From: Dimorphilus gyrociliatus
Taxonomy: Eukaryota; Annelida; Polychaeta; Dinophilidae
DNA length: 64,000 bases
Direction: 5' to 3'
NCBI GenBank assembly: GCA_904063045.1
Contig: CAJFCJ010000014.1
Coordinates: 806,001 to 870,000, forward strand
Shown: positions 1 to 13,376 of the stretch, in pieces
Position numbering within the stretch: position 1 is the first letter of the stretch
How the letters are laid out: every line of letters starts with the position of its first letter
Made by a program: the position numbers and the translations under genes
The notes under the pieces: generated by a model
What the model saw: the letters and a program-made list of their open reading frames with translations, nothing else
The model's database searches: none
What the model was told of the DNA's origin: nothing

Positions 1-95
1 ATCATCACTTATTTTTCTTATTGGATATTATAATTCCTAATCCTAACAGTTCATTTGACTTTTTTTTAAATAAAATTTCAAAAGTTACCTAAAAG

Positions 96-1331
96 AAGAG
101 CCCGCCGCCTCCCTGGACTACAATTCTTTCGAAAGGACCACCGTAAAGTGGCTCCTCTAGCTCAAGCAATGATCGGTCAACCTAATGGAGAGGAATCAAC
201 TTCTGATGATGACATTGAGGCCAACATCTCATCTCATAGGCCTCTCCCGTATGCGCAGGTGACGGCACGACAAAAAAAGCACTATTCCCTGCCACGCCAT
301 CTAGCGCTATAGCAATTTGTTTTGTTTTTAGTTACAAATCATTTCAGGCTAACTTGATTGATATGTTTGTGATGTTCCAATAATAGCTTATCACTCCTAA
401 TAATTATTAATATGTCTCATCAAAGTGTTTGCATCTGCAACGATAAAATAATTAAAACATAATGATCTTCTTAAGGCTCTTTCGATTGAGTGTCATTAAA
501 TTAATCATTTTCGTTGATTTTGCAGGTGTCATCTGATGACGTTTCAAAAAGGATCGAAGGAACTCTTGGAGGGGGAGGTCGTATGCTGTACACTACTCAT
601 CATCAACCTCTAAAACCGATCCAAAGAGAGAATAAGAACAAATCAATCACCGATCCTCAATGGCGTTTAGCCCTGGCGCCTCAAATGAACGATTCCATTC
701 GTTTACGACCAAAAGGAAGAGACAAAGATTTGGAAATTCATAGAAAGACATCTAGTCATGGATCAAGAAAGGAATCTGGCGTAAGTTCTAATTGTAAGTA
801 TTATTTTGAGCGCGTACCAGCTTGATTTTGTCAACGCTATAGCTGGAAAAAGTTATGCCGTTTATGATTTCTTTTTGTTATTATTTAGTTTACGGATTAG
901 AATTCTTCCCTTATTATTAGGACTGTATAAATATAATATATAAAAAAGAACAGTTATTTCTGTTGAACAGCTTACAGACTTATTTAATACGGTTTTGTCA
1001 AAGATTATTGATTTCTATTAAAGCCTAGAATATTTTGTATTTATCTATCTCTCCCTCAAAGATATTCTATCTGCTAAGGATTAATAGAACTCTTTTTGTG
1101 ATTTTAGCGAAAACGCCCAGAATTTCTAGTGGACCGTCAGCACCTGCGATAACTCATTCGTTCTTAACTGCAGCTCCTCATGTGCTCTGCGATTCTGCAT
1201 TGTCGGTCGTCTCGGCTCCCGCGCCGGTAATGATGAGACCTGATCAAGTAACGCCTCCTCCAATAGACGCTTTTCGTCAGAAGAGGCACGCTATCAGGCA
1301 AATCGACCAACAAGTCATCGCTTATAGGTGA
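96..1331 (+). CDS. 3' portion of an unrecognised gene (partial)
   Basis: Three exons can be joined: about 96-258, 526-793 and 1108-1331 (stop TGA). The phases fit only if the second exon uses the donor GTAAGT at 794, not the one at 781; this gives T|CG (Ser) at the junction. The product is a low-complexity tail rich in Ser, Pro, Arg and Gln. An acidic patch (STSDDDIEAN) follows a basic start (KRRARR-like) in exon 1, and exon 3 has Pro/Ala-rich sequence then a charged end (RQKRHAIRQIDQQ). No domain was recognised and the N-terminal part lies left of the window. If the 258 donor is not used, exon 1 reads on to a stop near 309, giving a shorter C-terminus. It looks like a disordered regulatory tail; function unknown. 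Confidence 0.55.
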
Positions 1332-1986
1332 TAGTTACCTCCAGTTTTCTTTCTTATAGATTTATTGTGATGATGGACAAAAAATCCAAGCAACAACAAA
1401 ACAACAAAAACTCTTTTCCGTCCAGCATTTTTTCAAAAATAATACAGAAAAAAATCTCTCAATAATCTATACTTCTTTGATATAATATAATACTCATATT
1501 ATATAAATTTATTGTACTGATATTTATACTTTTTTCCCCTGCCAATCGTTTATTCTCACTTTTAATCGATCTTTTCCTTCTCTCTTCCTCTCTTTTCTCT
1601 CTTTTTCTTTCTTTCTTTTCATGAAAATCGCAAATGAAGGCTTTTTTTATTTTATTACAAAAAAAACAGAGAAGAATGACTGATGACTTTATACATCAAC
1701 TTTACTAATAATGCATGATTTCTTATTAGAGATTCAATAAACTATTTATACTTGTAAAAATATTGCGCCGTTAACTGGTGTTGAATATTTCGTTTCGCGA
1801 TAACCTTGACCTTTAACAGATTTCGCAAAAAGTAAAATGAAATAACTATCCATGATTTTTTTACCACAAACGTATTATTATTTTGAATGTTATCTATATT
1901 GTTGATTAAAGAAAACTAAGGAAAAATCAAAAGCATTTACTCTTAATTTAAGAATACGGATTATTTATGAACAATATTTAATAACA
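1332..1986. other. Intergenic, AT-rich
   Basis: No coding signal was seen. It contains a pyrimidine-rich stretch around 1560-1620 and plain AT-rich DNA up to the ADCK1 start. It should hold the 3' UTR of the left gene and the ADCK1 promoter, but no motif stands out. Confidence 0.6.
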
Positions 1987-3944
1987 ATGTTGAAATATTG
2001 CATTATAAATGCTAAAAAGATAATACCTATATCTTTGGCAACATCTGGAGTATTTTATTGCTGTGATAAAAAATTTGATGGAAAAGCGTCTAGTGCTTTT
2101 CTAAGAATGGGTAGAGCTGTTTCAACAGTAAGATTAAAATTTAAATTAATTGTCGAATCCTTATTTTAGTTTTTTTTCCCTCCTTTAACAACCTAATCAA
2201 TTTGAAAAGGTTTCGGCTATTGTATTTGATTATAAATTAGCGTTAAGAAAGTTAGATGAGAGTTCAGACGTTTATAGAGACGTAAAATCTAGAGTCCATT
2301 CAAGAGCAGCTGTTAGATTAAAGGAACTTTGTAAAAAGAACGGAGGGGTGTACATTAAAGTTGGACAACATCTCAGTTCTCTCGACTATCTGCTACCTCG
2401 AGAATATACGTCATGCTTAAAAGAGTTACTTAGTAAAGCCCCAGTCTCACCAATTGAAGAAGTATTCGCCGTAATAGAAGAGGACCTTAACGATAAGGTA
2501 ATATAACAAAAAAAAATCTATATTGACAAACGGAATATATCCGATATCTTATCAAAAGGTAGAGAATATCTTTCAAGAGTTTAGCGAAGAGCCAATAGGA
2601 GCGGCTAGTTTGGCTCAAGTTCATAAGGCTAAATTAAAGAATACAGGAGATCTTGTGGCTGTTAAAGTTCAACATAAAGTTGTAAAGCAAAATTCAGATA
2701 TTGATATATTAACTATGGAAGTAAGTTAGATAAAAAAATTTGAATAAATTGTTTTTATAACCCGTTTTCTTTACTAGATTTTAGTAACTTTAGTAGGTAA
2801 AACATTCCCGGAATTTTCTTTTATGTGGCTAGTCGAAGAAACAAAGAAGAATTTACCTAAAGAATTAGATTTTATTCACGAAGGAAAAAATTGCGAAAAA
2901 GTTGAAAAAATGTTTAAACATTTAAAATTTCTTAAAGTTCCAAAAGTTTATTGGAAGTTTAGCAGTCATAGAATATTAACGATGGAATATTGCGAAGGAA
3001 ATCAAATTGACGATACCGCCTACGCTATTAAAAATCAAATAAATATACGTAAAGTATGCTAAAAAATACAATGAAATATACAATAATTTAGTGTGTTTTG
3101 TTAACTTTTCATAGACAATTAGCTATTTAACTCAGTTATACGGAGAAATGATTTATGAGAAAGGTTTCATTCATTGCGATCCTCATCCTGGAAATATTCT
3201 TATTAGAGGAAAAGGAAGAAATGATGTTGAATTAGTTCTATTAGATCATGGTTTATATCAGGTGGGAATTTATGTTAAATATGATAATAGATTTCATCTA
3301 TATCTAGTTCTTTTTTATTTAGACGCTAACCGAAGATTTTCGCATCGAGTATTCAAGGCTGTGGTTATCGTTAATGAAATCGGATATCGAAAGCATAAAA
3401 AAGCACGCAAATTTTCTCGGAGTTGGTCATCTTTATGGTTTGCTGGCTACTATGGTTACTTCTAGATCATGGGAGGCAGTTTCCGGAGGGATATCGAAAA
3501 AGGCTTTCGATCAAAACGAGGCAATTAAAGAGTCAATTATAATCTAAAAATACTCAAAAATTTACATTTTTTCAGGAAGAGTATATTCGATTACATGCTG
3601 GAAAATTTATAACCGAAATAGCCGAAGTTTTAGCAACCGTACCACGTCAAATGCTTCTAGTATTGAAAACAAACGACCTTATTCGAAGTATAGAGTATAC
3701 TCATAATATGAGATCCGATCCGAGAAATCTTCTAAAAGTTGCTGAGAGTTGTACTAATGCAGTATATCGCTATGAAAAGGAAAAATCTTCCAAGTTTACC
3801 TATCTGTTTCTTTCTTTTGCTCATTCTATTGCTATTATGAAATTGGGTTTCTATTCCCATTTAATGTCGTTATCTCGAATTGGTTTGAGATATTTTCATT
3901 TCTTTAGGCGTTTATTCAGTAGCTCACAGTTGGCTCTGAACTAG
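1987..3944 (+). CDS. ADCK1: ADCK1-like mitochondrial UbiB/ABC1 atypical kinase
   Basis: Exons 1987-2127, 2210-2497, 2559-2720, 2778-3053, 3115-3261, 3323-3520 and 3576-3944 give about 526 aa, close to the roughly 530 aa of animal ADCK1. Visible family marks are the UbiB KxGQ motif (YIKVGQHLSSLDYLLPREY, about residue 95), the Ala-rich loop (GAASLAQVH), a catalytic-loop equivalent (GFIHCDPHPGN, about 310) and a metal-binding loop (LLDHGLYQ, about 333). The N-terminus is hydrophobic, consistent with mitochondrial membrane targeting. ADCK1 proteins are inner-membrane or intermembrane-space atypical kinases linked to cristae structure and lipid homeostasis. Introns are 55-82 bp. The last one (3521-3575) appears to be GC-AG, because no GT donor there keeps the frame. 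Confidence 0.93.
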
Positions 3945-4364
3945 TTTATTCGTTATTGATCCACTCTTAATTCAGTCTTAATAATAAATTACGAAATACA
4001 CTTATACACTTTGTTCAACAATCTCAAAGAAATTCAAAAGAGTTTTTGAAAATCTTCAAGCGTCTCTCAAGTTAAAAATACAATGTATAAGATACTTAAT
4101 ATTTCGATAATTTATTGTTATTCTTTCTCTAGCAATTTACAGCTCTTGACTATATATTTTTACACAATATTAGGTCTAAATTTAAGACACAACTCTGCAA
4201 TTAAAATGTTAGATGTAGAGTAAATTAAAGATAACAATTTTGTCTTAACCAAACATATACTGTTTCTTTTATGTATTATTTACAATAATGAATTCAAATT
4301 ATCAATTAACATACAAAAACATTTTATAAATGATCCGAAACAAATTTGCTTCTCTTCTCTCTAT
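3945..4364. other. Convergent intergenic spacer between ADCK1 and UAP56
   Basis: These 420 bp lie between two convergent stop codons. They hold only AT-rich sequence that should carry both 3' UTRs; nothing else was seen. Confidence 0.6.
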
Positions 4365-7022
<2,658 letters not shown>

Positions 7023-7218
7023 GTTTCTCCTTTAGATTTATCGACTGAAATCAATTTAATCCGAATATCACTTATAAATCTACGAAATTAAATGGTATTC
7101 TGATGTTTTTTTCAAAACTTATGATCTTATAGCAACAAAGTGAATTAAAAGGGATCTGACTGCATAATTCTTATACTTCTACTATATATACTTTACTTAC
7201 CTTCAAAAAACGATTCAA

Positions 7219-7446
7219 AAACGTTTAACGTTAGAATGACGCTGCAAGCTGGCAATATGGCTGTTCAAAGTAAAAACATTTATTATTGGATATTTGAAGA
7301 ATATATTAGATTTTTAACCTATCACCAACGCGTTAATAAACAAGACTTTTTAAGATGGTAATCTATTCCATTTAAATGTAAAAATTTGAAAAAGGAATGA
7401 GCACCCCCCTATATACTCACGTGACTATTAATGCATAGTCATGTGA
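7219..7446. promoter_or_regulatory. Putative upstream elements of UAP56: 12-mer plus E-box pair
   Basis: Upstream of the UAP56 start lie AAACGTTTAACG (7219-7230), TCACGTGA (7417-7424) and TCATGTGA (7439-7446). The two octamers start exactly 22 bp apart. The same three elements in the same order occur upstream of the truncated paralogue. TCACGTGA is the palindromic E-box core bound by bHLH-Zip factors; regulatory function here is inference. Confidence 0.4.
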
Positions 7447-7951
7447 TTTCTTTTGTAAACCTCTAAAGAATATTAAAAACTATTTCACTAGTTTATCTTA
7501 AACATAAATGTATTAGGCTTTATTTTACAAAAAGAATAATGAATGTTGTTCAGAGGAATTTTTTTGTGCACCTCTTGTTCTTTGTTCGAATAAAATAATA
7601 ACTGAATATTAATACAGTAAACTGACATAGAATTTAAGTTTAATTAAGTGTCCTAAAAGTAGGTCTACGTTTATCAAAGCCGGATTAGTACCATCTATAA
7701 TATACGACATATGAAATAATATGCAGTTACGTATCAAACAAAATGATAAACGAGTAGTTTGTTGTGTTTATAGCAAATACCATATTTACCATTCTCTTGT
7801 GTAAATGAACACTAGAGCTTCTTCATTAAAAGTTTTATTTCTTATAATAGTTGTACATTACAAAGTAAAATTAGTAACCTACAGTAAAAAAGCTGCAAAT
7901 AAAGACAAAAGATTCAATTTAAGATCATTTCCGTTTCTATTTTGTAATTAT
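7447..7951. other. Spacer between UAP56 upstream region and the paralogue's 3' end
   Basis: AT-rich, no gene seen. The open stretch at 7805-7993 on the plus strand lies partly antisense to the last exon of the paralogue and has no coding support. Confidence 0.5.
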
Positions 7952-8850
7952 TTATTCAAGTTTGTTATTGTATTTGATGTATTTTTCACATAGAGACTGA
8001 AGATCTTCTGTTATTACTGGGGTGAAGGACATAATTTGTTGCCGCTTAGGTATCAAACGAAGGATTTTCTGAATAGCCGCTCTAAAGTCTATTTAAGTCA
8101 TCTAACTATTGACAAAGTTAATTGTATTATTAATAATTTTACCTATTACTAAAAGAAGATCATGACATTCATCCAGTATAAAATGTTCTACGCTATGTAA
8201 ATGTAATATTCCTCTTTGAACAAGCGCCCACAAACGGCCAGGAGTTCCAACAACAATATGTGGTTTATTCTCCATAATTTTCTCTTCATCATTCTTCAAT
8301 GGTTTTCCGCCACATATATATGAAACCCGAATTCCATCCATAAACTTACAAAAGCGTTCGTATTCTCTGCTCACTTGAAATGCCAACTCTCTCGTATGAC
8401 ACAAAACTAGTATGGAAATCTAGTATTGATTTAAAATCATTTATATTTTTTTATACAATTGCAACATTCGAAATTGTTTTCCTACTTGATTATCTTTAGG
8501 ATTTAAGTGTTGAAGTGTTGATAAAATGTATATGATAGTTTTTCCCGTACCAGCTCTAGATGTACAGACGAAACTCTCTCCTGAAATTGCTTTAGGAATA
8601 AACTCCATCTGAACTGTACAAAATTATAGTTGTAATAGTTTAAAAACATATTATAGTATAGACGTTCGTTTGTACTTTTACTAGGGTATTTGATTTCTAA
8701 CTTATCCATTGCTTGTAGAAGTTCTGGTTTGAGATTAAACGCCGTAAAGTCCTTTTTCGTTGTCTGATTATCCTTTGCCTTCTGATTGCCTTGATGATCA
8801 TTTTGGGAATCTATGCAAATTTCTCCCATCTCAGTGTTGCTTTCAGCCAT
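7952..8850 (-). CDS. Truncated UAP56 paralogue: RecA domain 1 only
   Basis: Exons 8850-8682, 8613-8486, 8419-8143 and 8088-7952 give 236 aa with all phases consistent. The first three introns sit at the same positions and phases as in UAP56 next door, so this is a tandem genomic duplicate, not a retrocopy. It keeps the Q-motif region, motif I (RAGTGKT), Ia (HTRELAFQ) and the GTPGR motif. Motif II is DECH instead of DECD (about residue 182), and motif III SAT is replaced by SFT. It ends (KYNNKLE) where UAP56 would enter its long intron, so the whole second RecA domain is missing. Such a protein could not form a full helicase cleft. It may be a regulator that competes for partners, or a decaying copy, though the frame is intact over four exons. 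Confidence 0.85.
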
Positions 8851-8935
8851 CTCTTTGGTAATTTAGGTTGTTGACGAATAGTTAGTCAGTTCAAGAATAA
8901 GTCTTTTAAAACTAGTAGAACTACTTTAAAGCGAT

Positions 8936-9415
8936 AAACGTTTAACGAACGTTTTGATCAGGATTAATATCGCCATATTATTACGCAATCTATGAGAAAT
9001 ATTTATATTAAATCATGAGTCGGCAAGAAATATGTCAGTCAATTATCATACTAAATAAAATAAATAATTGTTACACTTTGGTCAATTCCTACTACCATTT
9101 AACGTTCTTTTTCTTGGAATGCATCACATGATGTATTTCATTGCATAAAACTTGTTTATAGCTTGTTATATAAAAAAAAGTAGATTAATTGGAAGTTTAA
9201 ATGGAATTAAATCAAGAAATGGGCCCAATTAATTTATTCGAACTAAATATAGCAAAGAGTTTAGATCTTTTAAGGTTTGTAAAGAGTTTTTGCTGATGTT
9301 ATTGTATTAATGTGGTTCCGTATTGTATTGATATAGCGTAGCGGAGAAATATTTGAAGAGGAGCAAGCTTTGCTGACGACACAAGTCACGTGACTTAAGA
9401 TATCTTGTCATGTGA
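8936..9415. promoter_or_regulatory. Upstream elements of truncated paralogue / bublin: 12-mer and CLEAR-like E-box pair
   Basis: AAACGTTTAACG occurs at 8936-8947. GTCACGTGAC, an exact palindrome matching the CLEAR-type E-box bound by TFEB/MITF-family factors, lies at 9385-9394, and TCATGTGA at 9408-9415, again 22 bp from the first octamer. The pair lies between divergent genes: 536 bp upstream of the paralogue start and about 50 bp upstream of the bublin ATG, so it could serve both. Confidence 0.4.
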
Positions 9416-9447
9416 TGAGAGTATGATAAATCCCCTTAGAAAAGCAT

Positions 9448-10424
9448 ATGGTTTATATTGAACAAGAAAACAGTCTTATTTTGAACCCCGAAATCATGGA
9501 GCAATACGAAAATGGTATATTTAAAATCCATATATTTATTAAACATAAAATAGCAGTTTGATTTTAATTCTATAATCCTAAAATTTCTAGAATAACAAAT
9601 TAGTAGTTATAGTAATTTTTATTTGTTTTTTTTCTATTATGATATGATCTATTTTAATGAAAAAAAGGATAGAAAAACAAAAAAAAACAAACAAAATATA
9701 ATAAATTCTGACAATTCAATCCTTTTTGCCTAAGGACAGAGTATTTTGTCTATTATAATCACAGCACGACCATAATAACAAGGAATACACAACTCTGTCA
9801 ATTCCAGTAGAGTAATCCTATGAATAAACACATAGGGAAAAGGATAAAAGATTATAATGGAAAAACAGAGACATAAATGTAAATATTTCCAGCAGAAATG
9901 AAAGAGTATAATATCTCTTTTTCTATTTTAAAGAGGCTCTAGCTTTAGTCAACAAGAGTAGGATAAAATTTCAGATTGAAAATCTCTTTAATAATTAAAC
10001 CGGAAATGCACTCTTGAAAGACAGATAAACAATTATATTTACCATTTTCGCAACTTTTATTATGATCTGGCAGAGATTTATTAGTATAGTTTATTCTATT
10101 AATGGAAATAGTACAAATTGCAAATTAGGTCTTTATTCATTTTATGACTAGTAATGGAATAGCATTTAATGTTACTTACTTTACTTATCTGTAGAATACA
10201 ACGAATTAAATTCAACATTGGACGCCATTAATAATATGATGGATAATTTGGAGGCGAGAAACGACAATCTGGCTGACAAACTTCGAAGTCTATTAGATTC
10301 TAATAGGGCTATGAGAACTGAATTACAATCTCAAACAAATGAAAATAACACGCAATCTAATAATTCCGCAGAAAGATCAAATGAAAATGATAATCAAGAT
10401 TCGAATTCAACAAAGAAAAACTAG
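9448..10424 (+). CDS. BBLN: Bublin coiled-coil protein (BBLN, UPF0184)
   Basis: Two exons, 9448-9514 and 10195-10424, joined phase 1, give 98 aa. The first in-frame ATG after a stop is 9448; a second in-frame ATG at 9496 would give 82 aa. The core (LNSTLDAINNMMDNLEARND, then LRSLLDSNRAMRTELQSQ) matches the short coiled coil of animal UPF0184/C9orf16, which has INSMLDQINSCLDHLEEKND at the same place. Bublin organises intermediate filaments at the apical side of epithelial lumens. The C-terminus is a Asn/Ser-rich tail. The 680 bp intron holds only AT-rich sequence. Confidence 0.85.
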
Positions 10425-13376
10425 AAGCAATAGCTTTTTCAGCTAAAAACACTATAATAATTTTTTCTTAGAAGAACAGAAGTGTTGTCTTGTAAATATA
10501 TATATATATATATATATATAAACATATTAGTATATATTTAATGTATATTAATAGAATTATTGTATATATCTATCGTTTTCTCCATTTCCTACTCTCTAGT
10601 CAATACATTGAAGAAGAAATAATTGAATATATGAAGAAGAGTTTAGATAGAATCGCTTAAGTTTCTAGGAAATGTCAAAAATATACAGGAACTCACGTTA
10701 ACAGTCTTATAATTAGTTGACGCCTTAATCTGATTAAAGAAATCACTAGAGAACAAACAAGTCTAAGAGCTTTATTTATAACTCCTATGAGATTTAGCCT
10801 AAGGAAAGATGACGTGGATATTGAAATAAAGCATGTAGTGTTTATATATAGTTTACATCCTTAATTTTGCCTTCTTTTCCATTACTTGCTCTTTCTAATT
10901 AGTATCAAGAATAACTCCTTACACCCTCTAAAACGTATAAAATTTTACTTTAAAGGTGTACAGGAAATATATAATTGTCATATAAACTCCCTCCACGTAT
11001 ACATTTATTGTAACTAGATTCTTATTCTTAGTTCTCCAATCCTTCGAACTAGGTTAATCAAAGGATTCCCCTTAATTACTATTTCGTCAATCTTGGTTAT
11101 TGTTTGTATGCAAATAAAAGAAAGAAGAACGGAGACGGGGGAGGTGAGGAGAAAGAAGAAGTGAGAGATTATTACACCTATCGAGTTCGGTTACTACTTG
11201 AGGTTAAGAGCATTTGTTACACATGTGTGAATTTTTTGCCCGTAAATCCGTCAGTTTCTTCTGATGCACTCCTAATCGATTTTACGGCTTTTCTCTCTTT
11301 TCTTTTATCTAAAATAAAATGAAAACAGTATCTTAAGAAGGTAAAGAACATTTATAAATTACAATAAATAGTGTTTTTTATTTGTAAAACAAATGTAATA
11401 GTTTACCTACCTCTTTTATGTTGCTTATATTAAACTTTATTAAACGTTAGTTCGTTTCTTATTGGTAGGCCTACGCTTGCGAACGATCACGTGACAAGAG
11501 TGCAGATTATCATTCTGTGTCGAGCTTCTATCCTCGCCTTAGTCGCTATGGACCTTTCGATTGTTTAATACTTATCGATAATTATTGTCTTTTTACTTGG
11601 TGAGTAAAATGACCCTTTTCTTTTTTTTAACGTAATTAACTTTCCTTTTTCTTTAGTCCTTTTATTTTTTAAGTAAAATGTAAAGATAAAAAAGTTTTTT
11701 CTCTTTTTTCTCTCTCCTCTTCTCTCCCTTTCAATCTTATCCATTGAAAATAAACAAGCTACAGAGGATAGAAATCTAAATATATTTCAAAATAATGTTT
11801 CTTCTATGAAAAAACGATGCTCTTTGACGTTTTAATAGCATAGATGAATGTATTTCTTTTTTACCTTGTATTATTCATACAAGTTTTTCATCTCTATAAG
11901 TCATACTTTCTTATTCTTCTTCTTTTTCTTCTTCTTTCCTTTTCTAGTTTGAACGAAAAGAGAAAAATAAGATAAAAAAGGCAAGGAAGATAAAATCCCT
12001 GATGTTACTGGCACTGATTTTTCCCACGATTCTTTTTAAATAGGCTTGAGTGTTTTTATTTCGCTTATTCTCCTTTCCAAATCATGTCTAGCTTCCCTAT
12101 TTCTTACTCATCTTTTAGCTGGCCACTTATGCTTCTCTCTTATAGAGCAGTTAAAAAAATATATAAATCAATGGACATTGACCTTCGAAGTCTTCAATTT
12201 CCTATAAACAAGCGTCGACTAGTTTGCCTAACCATTGCCTATTTTTTGCCGTTAATTGGCAATTATAGTTTAAATATAGTGATTTTGAGGTCAGACCACC
12301 CTCCAATTAGAAGTCGTTTTTTCTCTTACTGACGTTTTCCGCTATAATCTACTCTAGCTAACTGTTTTACGTCTAAACAACCTTTTTATATTTTAAAGAA
12401 GCCTATCTTCTCCTAACCTTTATAAGGCTAAAATATAAGTGTTACTTATAACGCTAACAATAAGTTGGCCGTTAATGTTTCCAAGAAGGGAGAAAACTAA
12501 TTTCTTTCAAACCCGTATTTTATAATCCGATGAAATGATGGACAAATTAATGGAAAGTTGCGAAAAAAAGAGACAGAGTAAGAAAGAGCGAAGGGAAGTT
12601 AGAAAGAGAAAGAAAGGGAAAGAGGCGGAATAAGGCGAAACTGATAGACGGATAAGTTAAGAAACTAGGATATAAGGACAGATATAGACAAGCTGAAGAA
12701 GAAAAAGACAGGAAAGAGAACGGTAATAGTAATCAATAAGAGACGCGGGTAGGGTATTATATAGCCGCAAGAATATGTTATTAGCATCCGTTGAGATTCT
12801 GTCACATTGAAAAGTTTATTTACCTTAAAATTGAATTAAAAAAGCATCATAAAGAAAAACATAAGAATATGTTGAAGAAATATAGAAGAAATTCAATCAT
12901 TCAGACTTAATCTACTCTTTTATAAACTTTCCAGTCAAGCAGGAGACATAAATCAGTCTAATTGATTTTTTAACTTCCTAATTATTGAACATAATTGAAA
13001 AATAATATAAATTCTAAATAGACAGGAATAGAAACCAGCATGAAGAAAGAAAAATTTAATACCATAAAAACAGTACAATATAGAACAAGTGTATTAAACC
13101 GGAAGAAGGCTTAGTGGCTTTATTTTTCTTCATTTTTCTCAGCCCCTTAGCAAAAGAAGGGATGAAGTAATTACAAGCCAGGAAAAAATGTGAATTTGTA
13201 CTTTTTTCCTCTCTTCCCTCAGTATTCTTTTGCCGGTATAATCATAGTCTCTCTTTTTCAATCTCTTTCTTACTCGCACACATACTCTCTCTCTCTCTCT
13301 CTCTCTTTCTTCTCGCTCAATCTCTGATTTGCTACTTATTCGCTATACTTCTTTTTTATGCAGTTACTATAACAAG
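10425..13376 (+). promoter_or_regulatory. Long region upstream of GPCR 1, with a likely 5' UTR exon
   Basis: Mostly AT-rich DNA with a (TA)n tract at 10497-10520 and a (CT)n tract at about 13282-13307. A GC-richer stretch at 11465-11600 contains AGGCCTAC (11467-11474) and ATCACGTGAC (11486-11495) and ends in a good donor (TTG|GTGAGTAAAA, about 11600). A strong acceptor (TTTTTTATGCAG) ends at 13362, 14 bp before the GPCR start codon. I infer a non-coding first exon near 11500-11600 and a 1.76 kb 5' UTR intron. The open stretches at 11104 and 12084 lack coding support. Confidence 0.4.

Noticed and set aside
11487-11513. Third copy of the TCACGTGA-N14-TCATGTGA pair
   Set aside because: TCACGTGA is present, but the partner is TCATTCTG and is shifted by one base, so it does not qualify.
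12084-12332. Plus-strand frame of 82 codons
   Set aside because: Its composition follows the AT-rich background, no homology is recognised and it lies in the inferred 5' UTR intron of GPCR 1.
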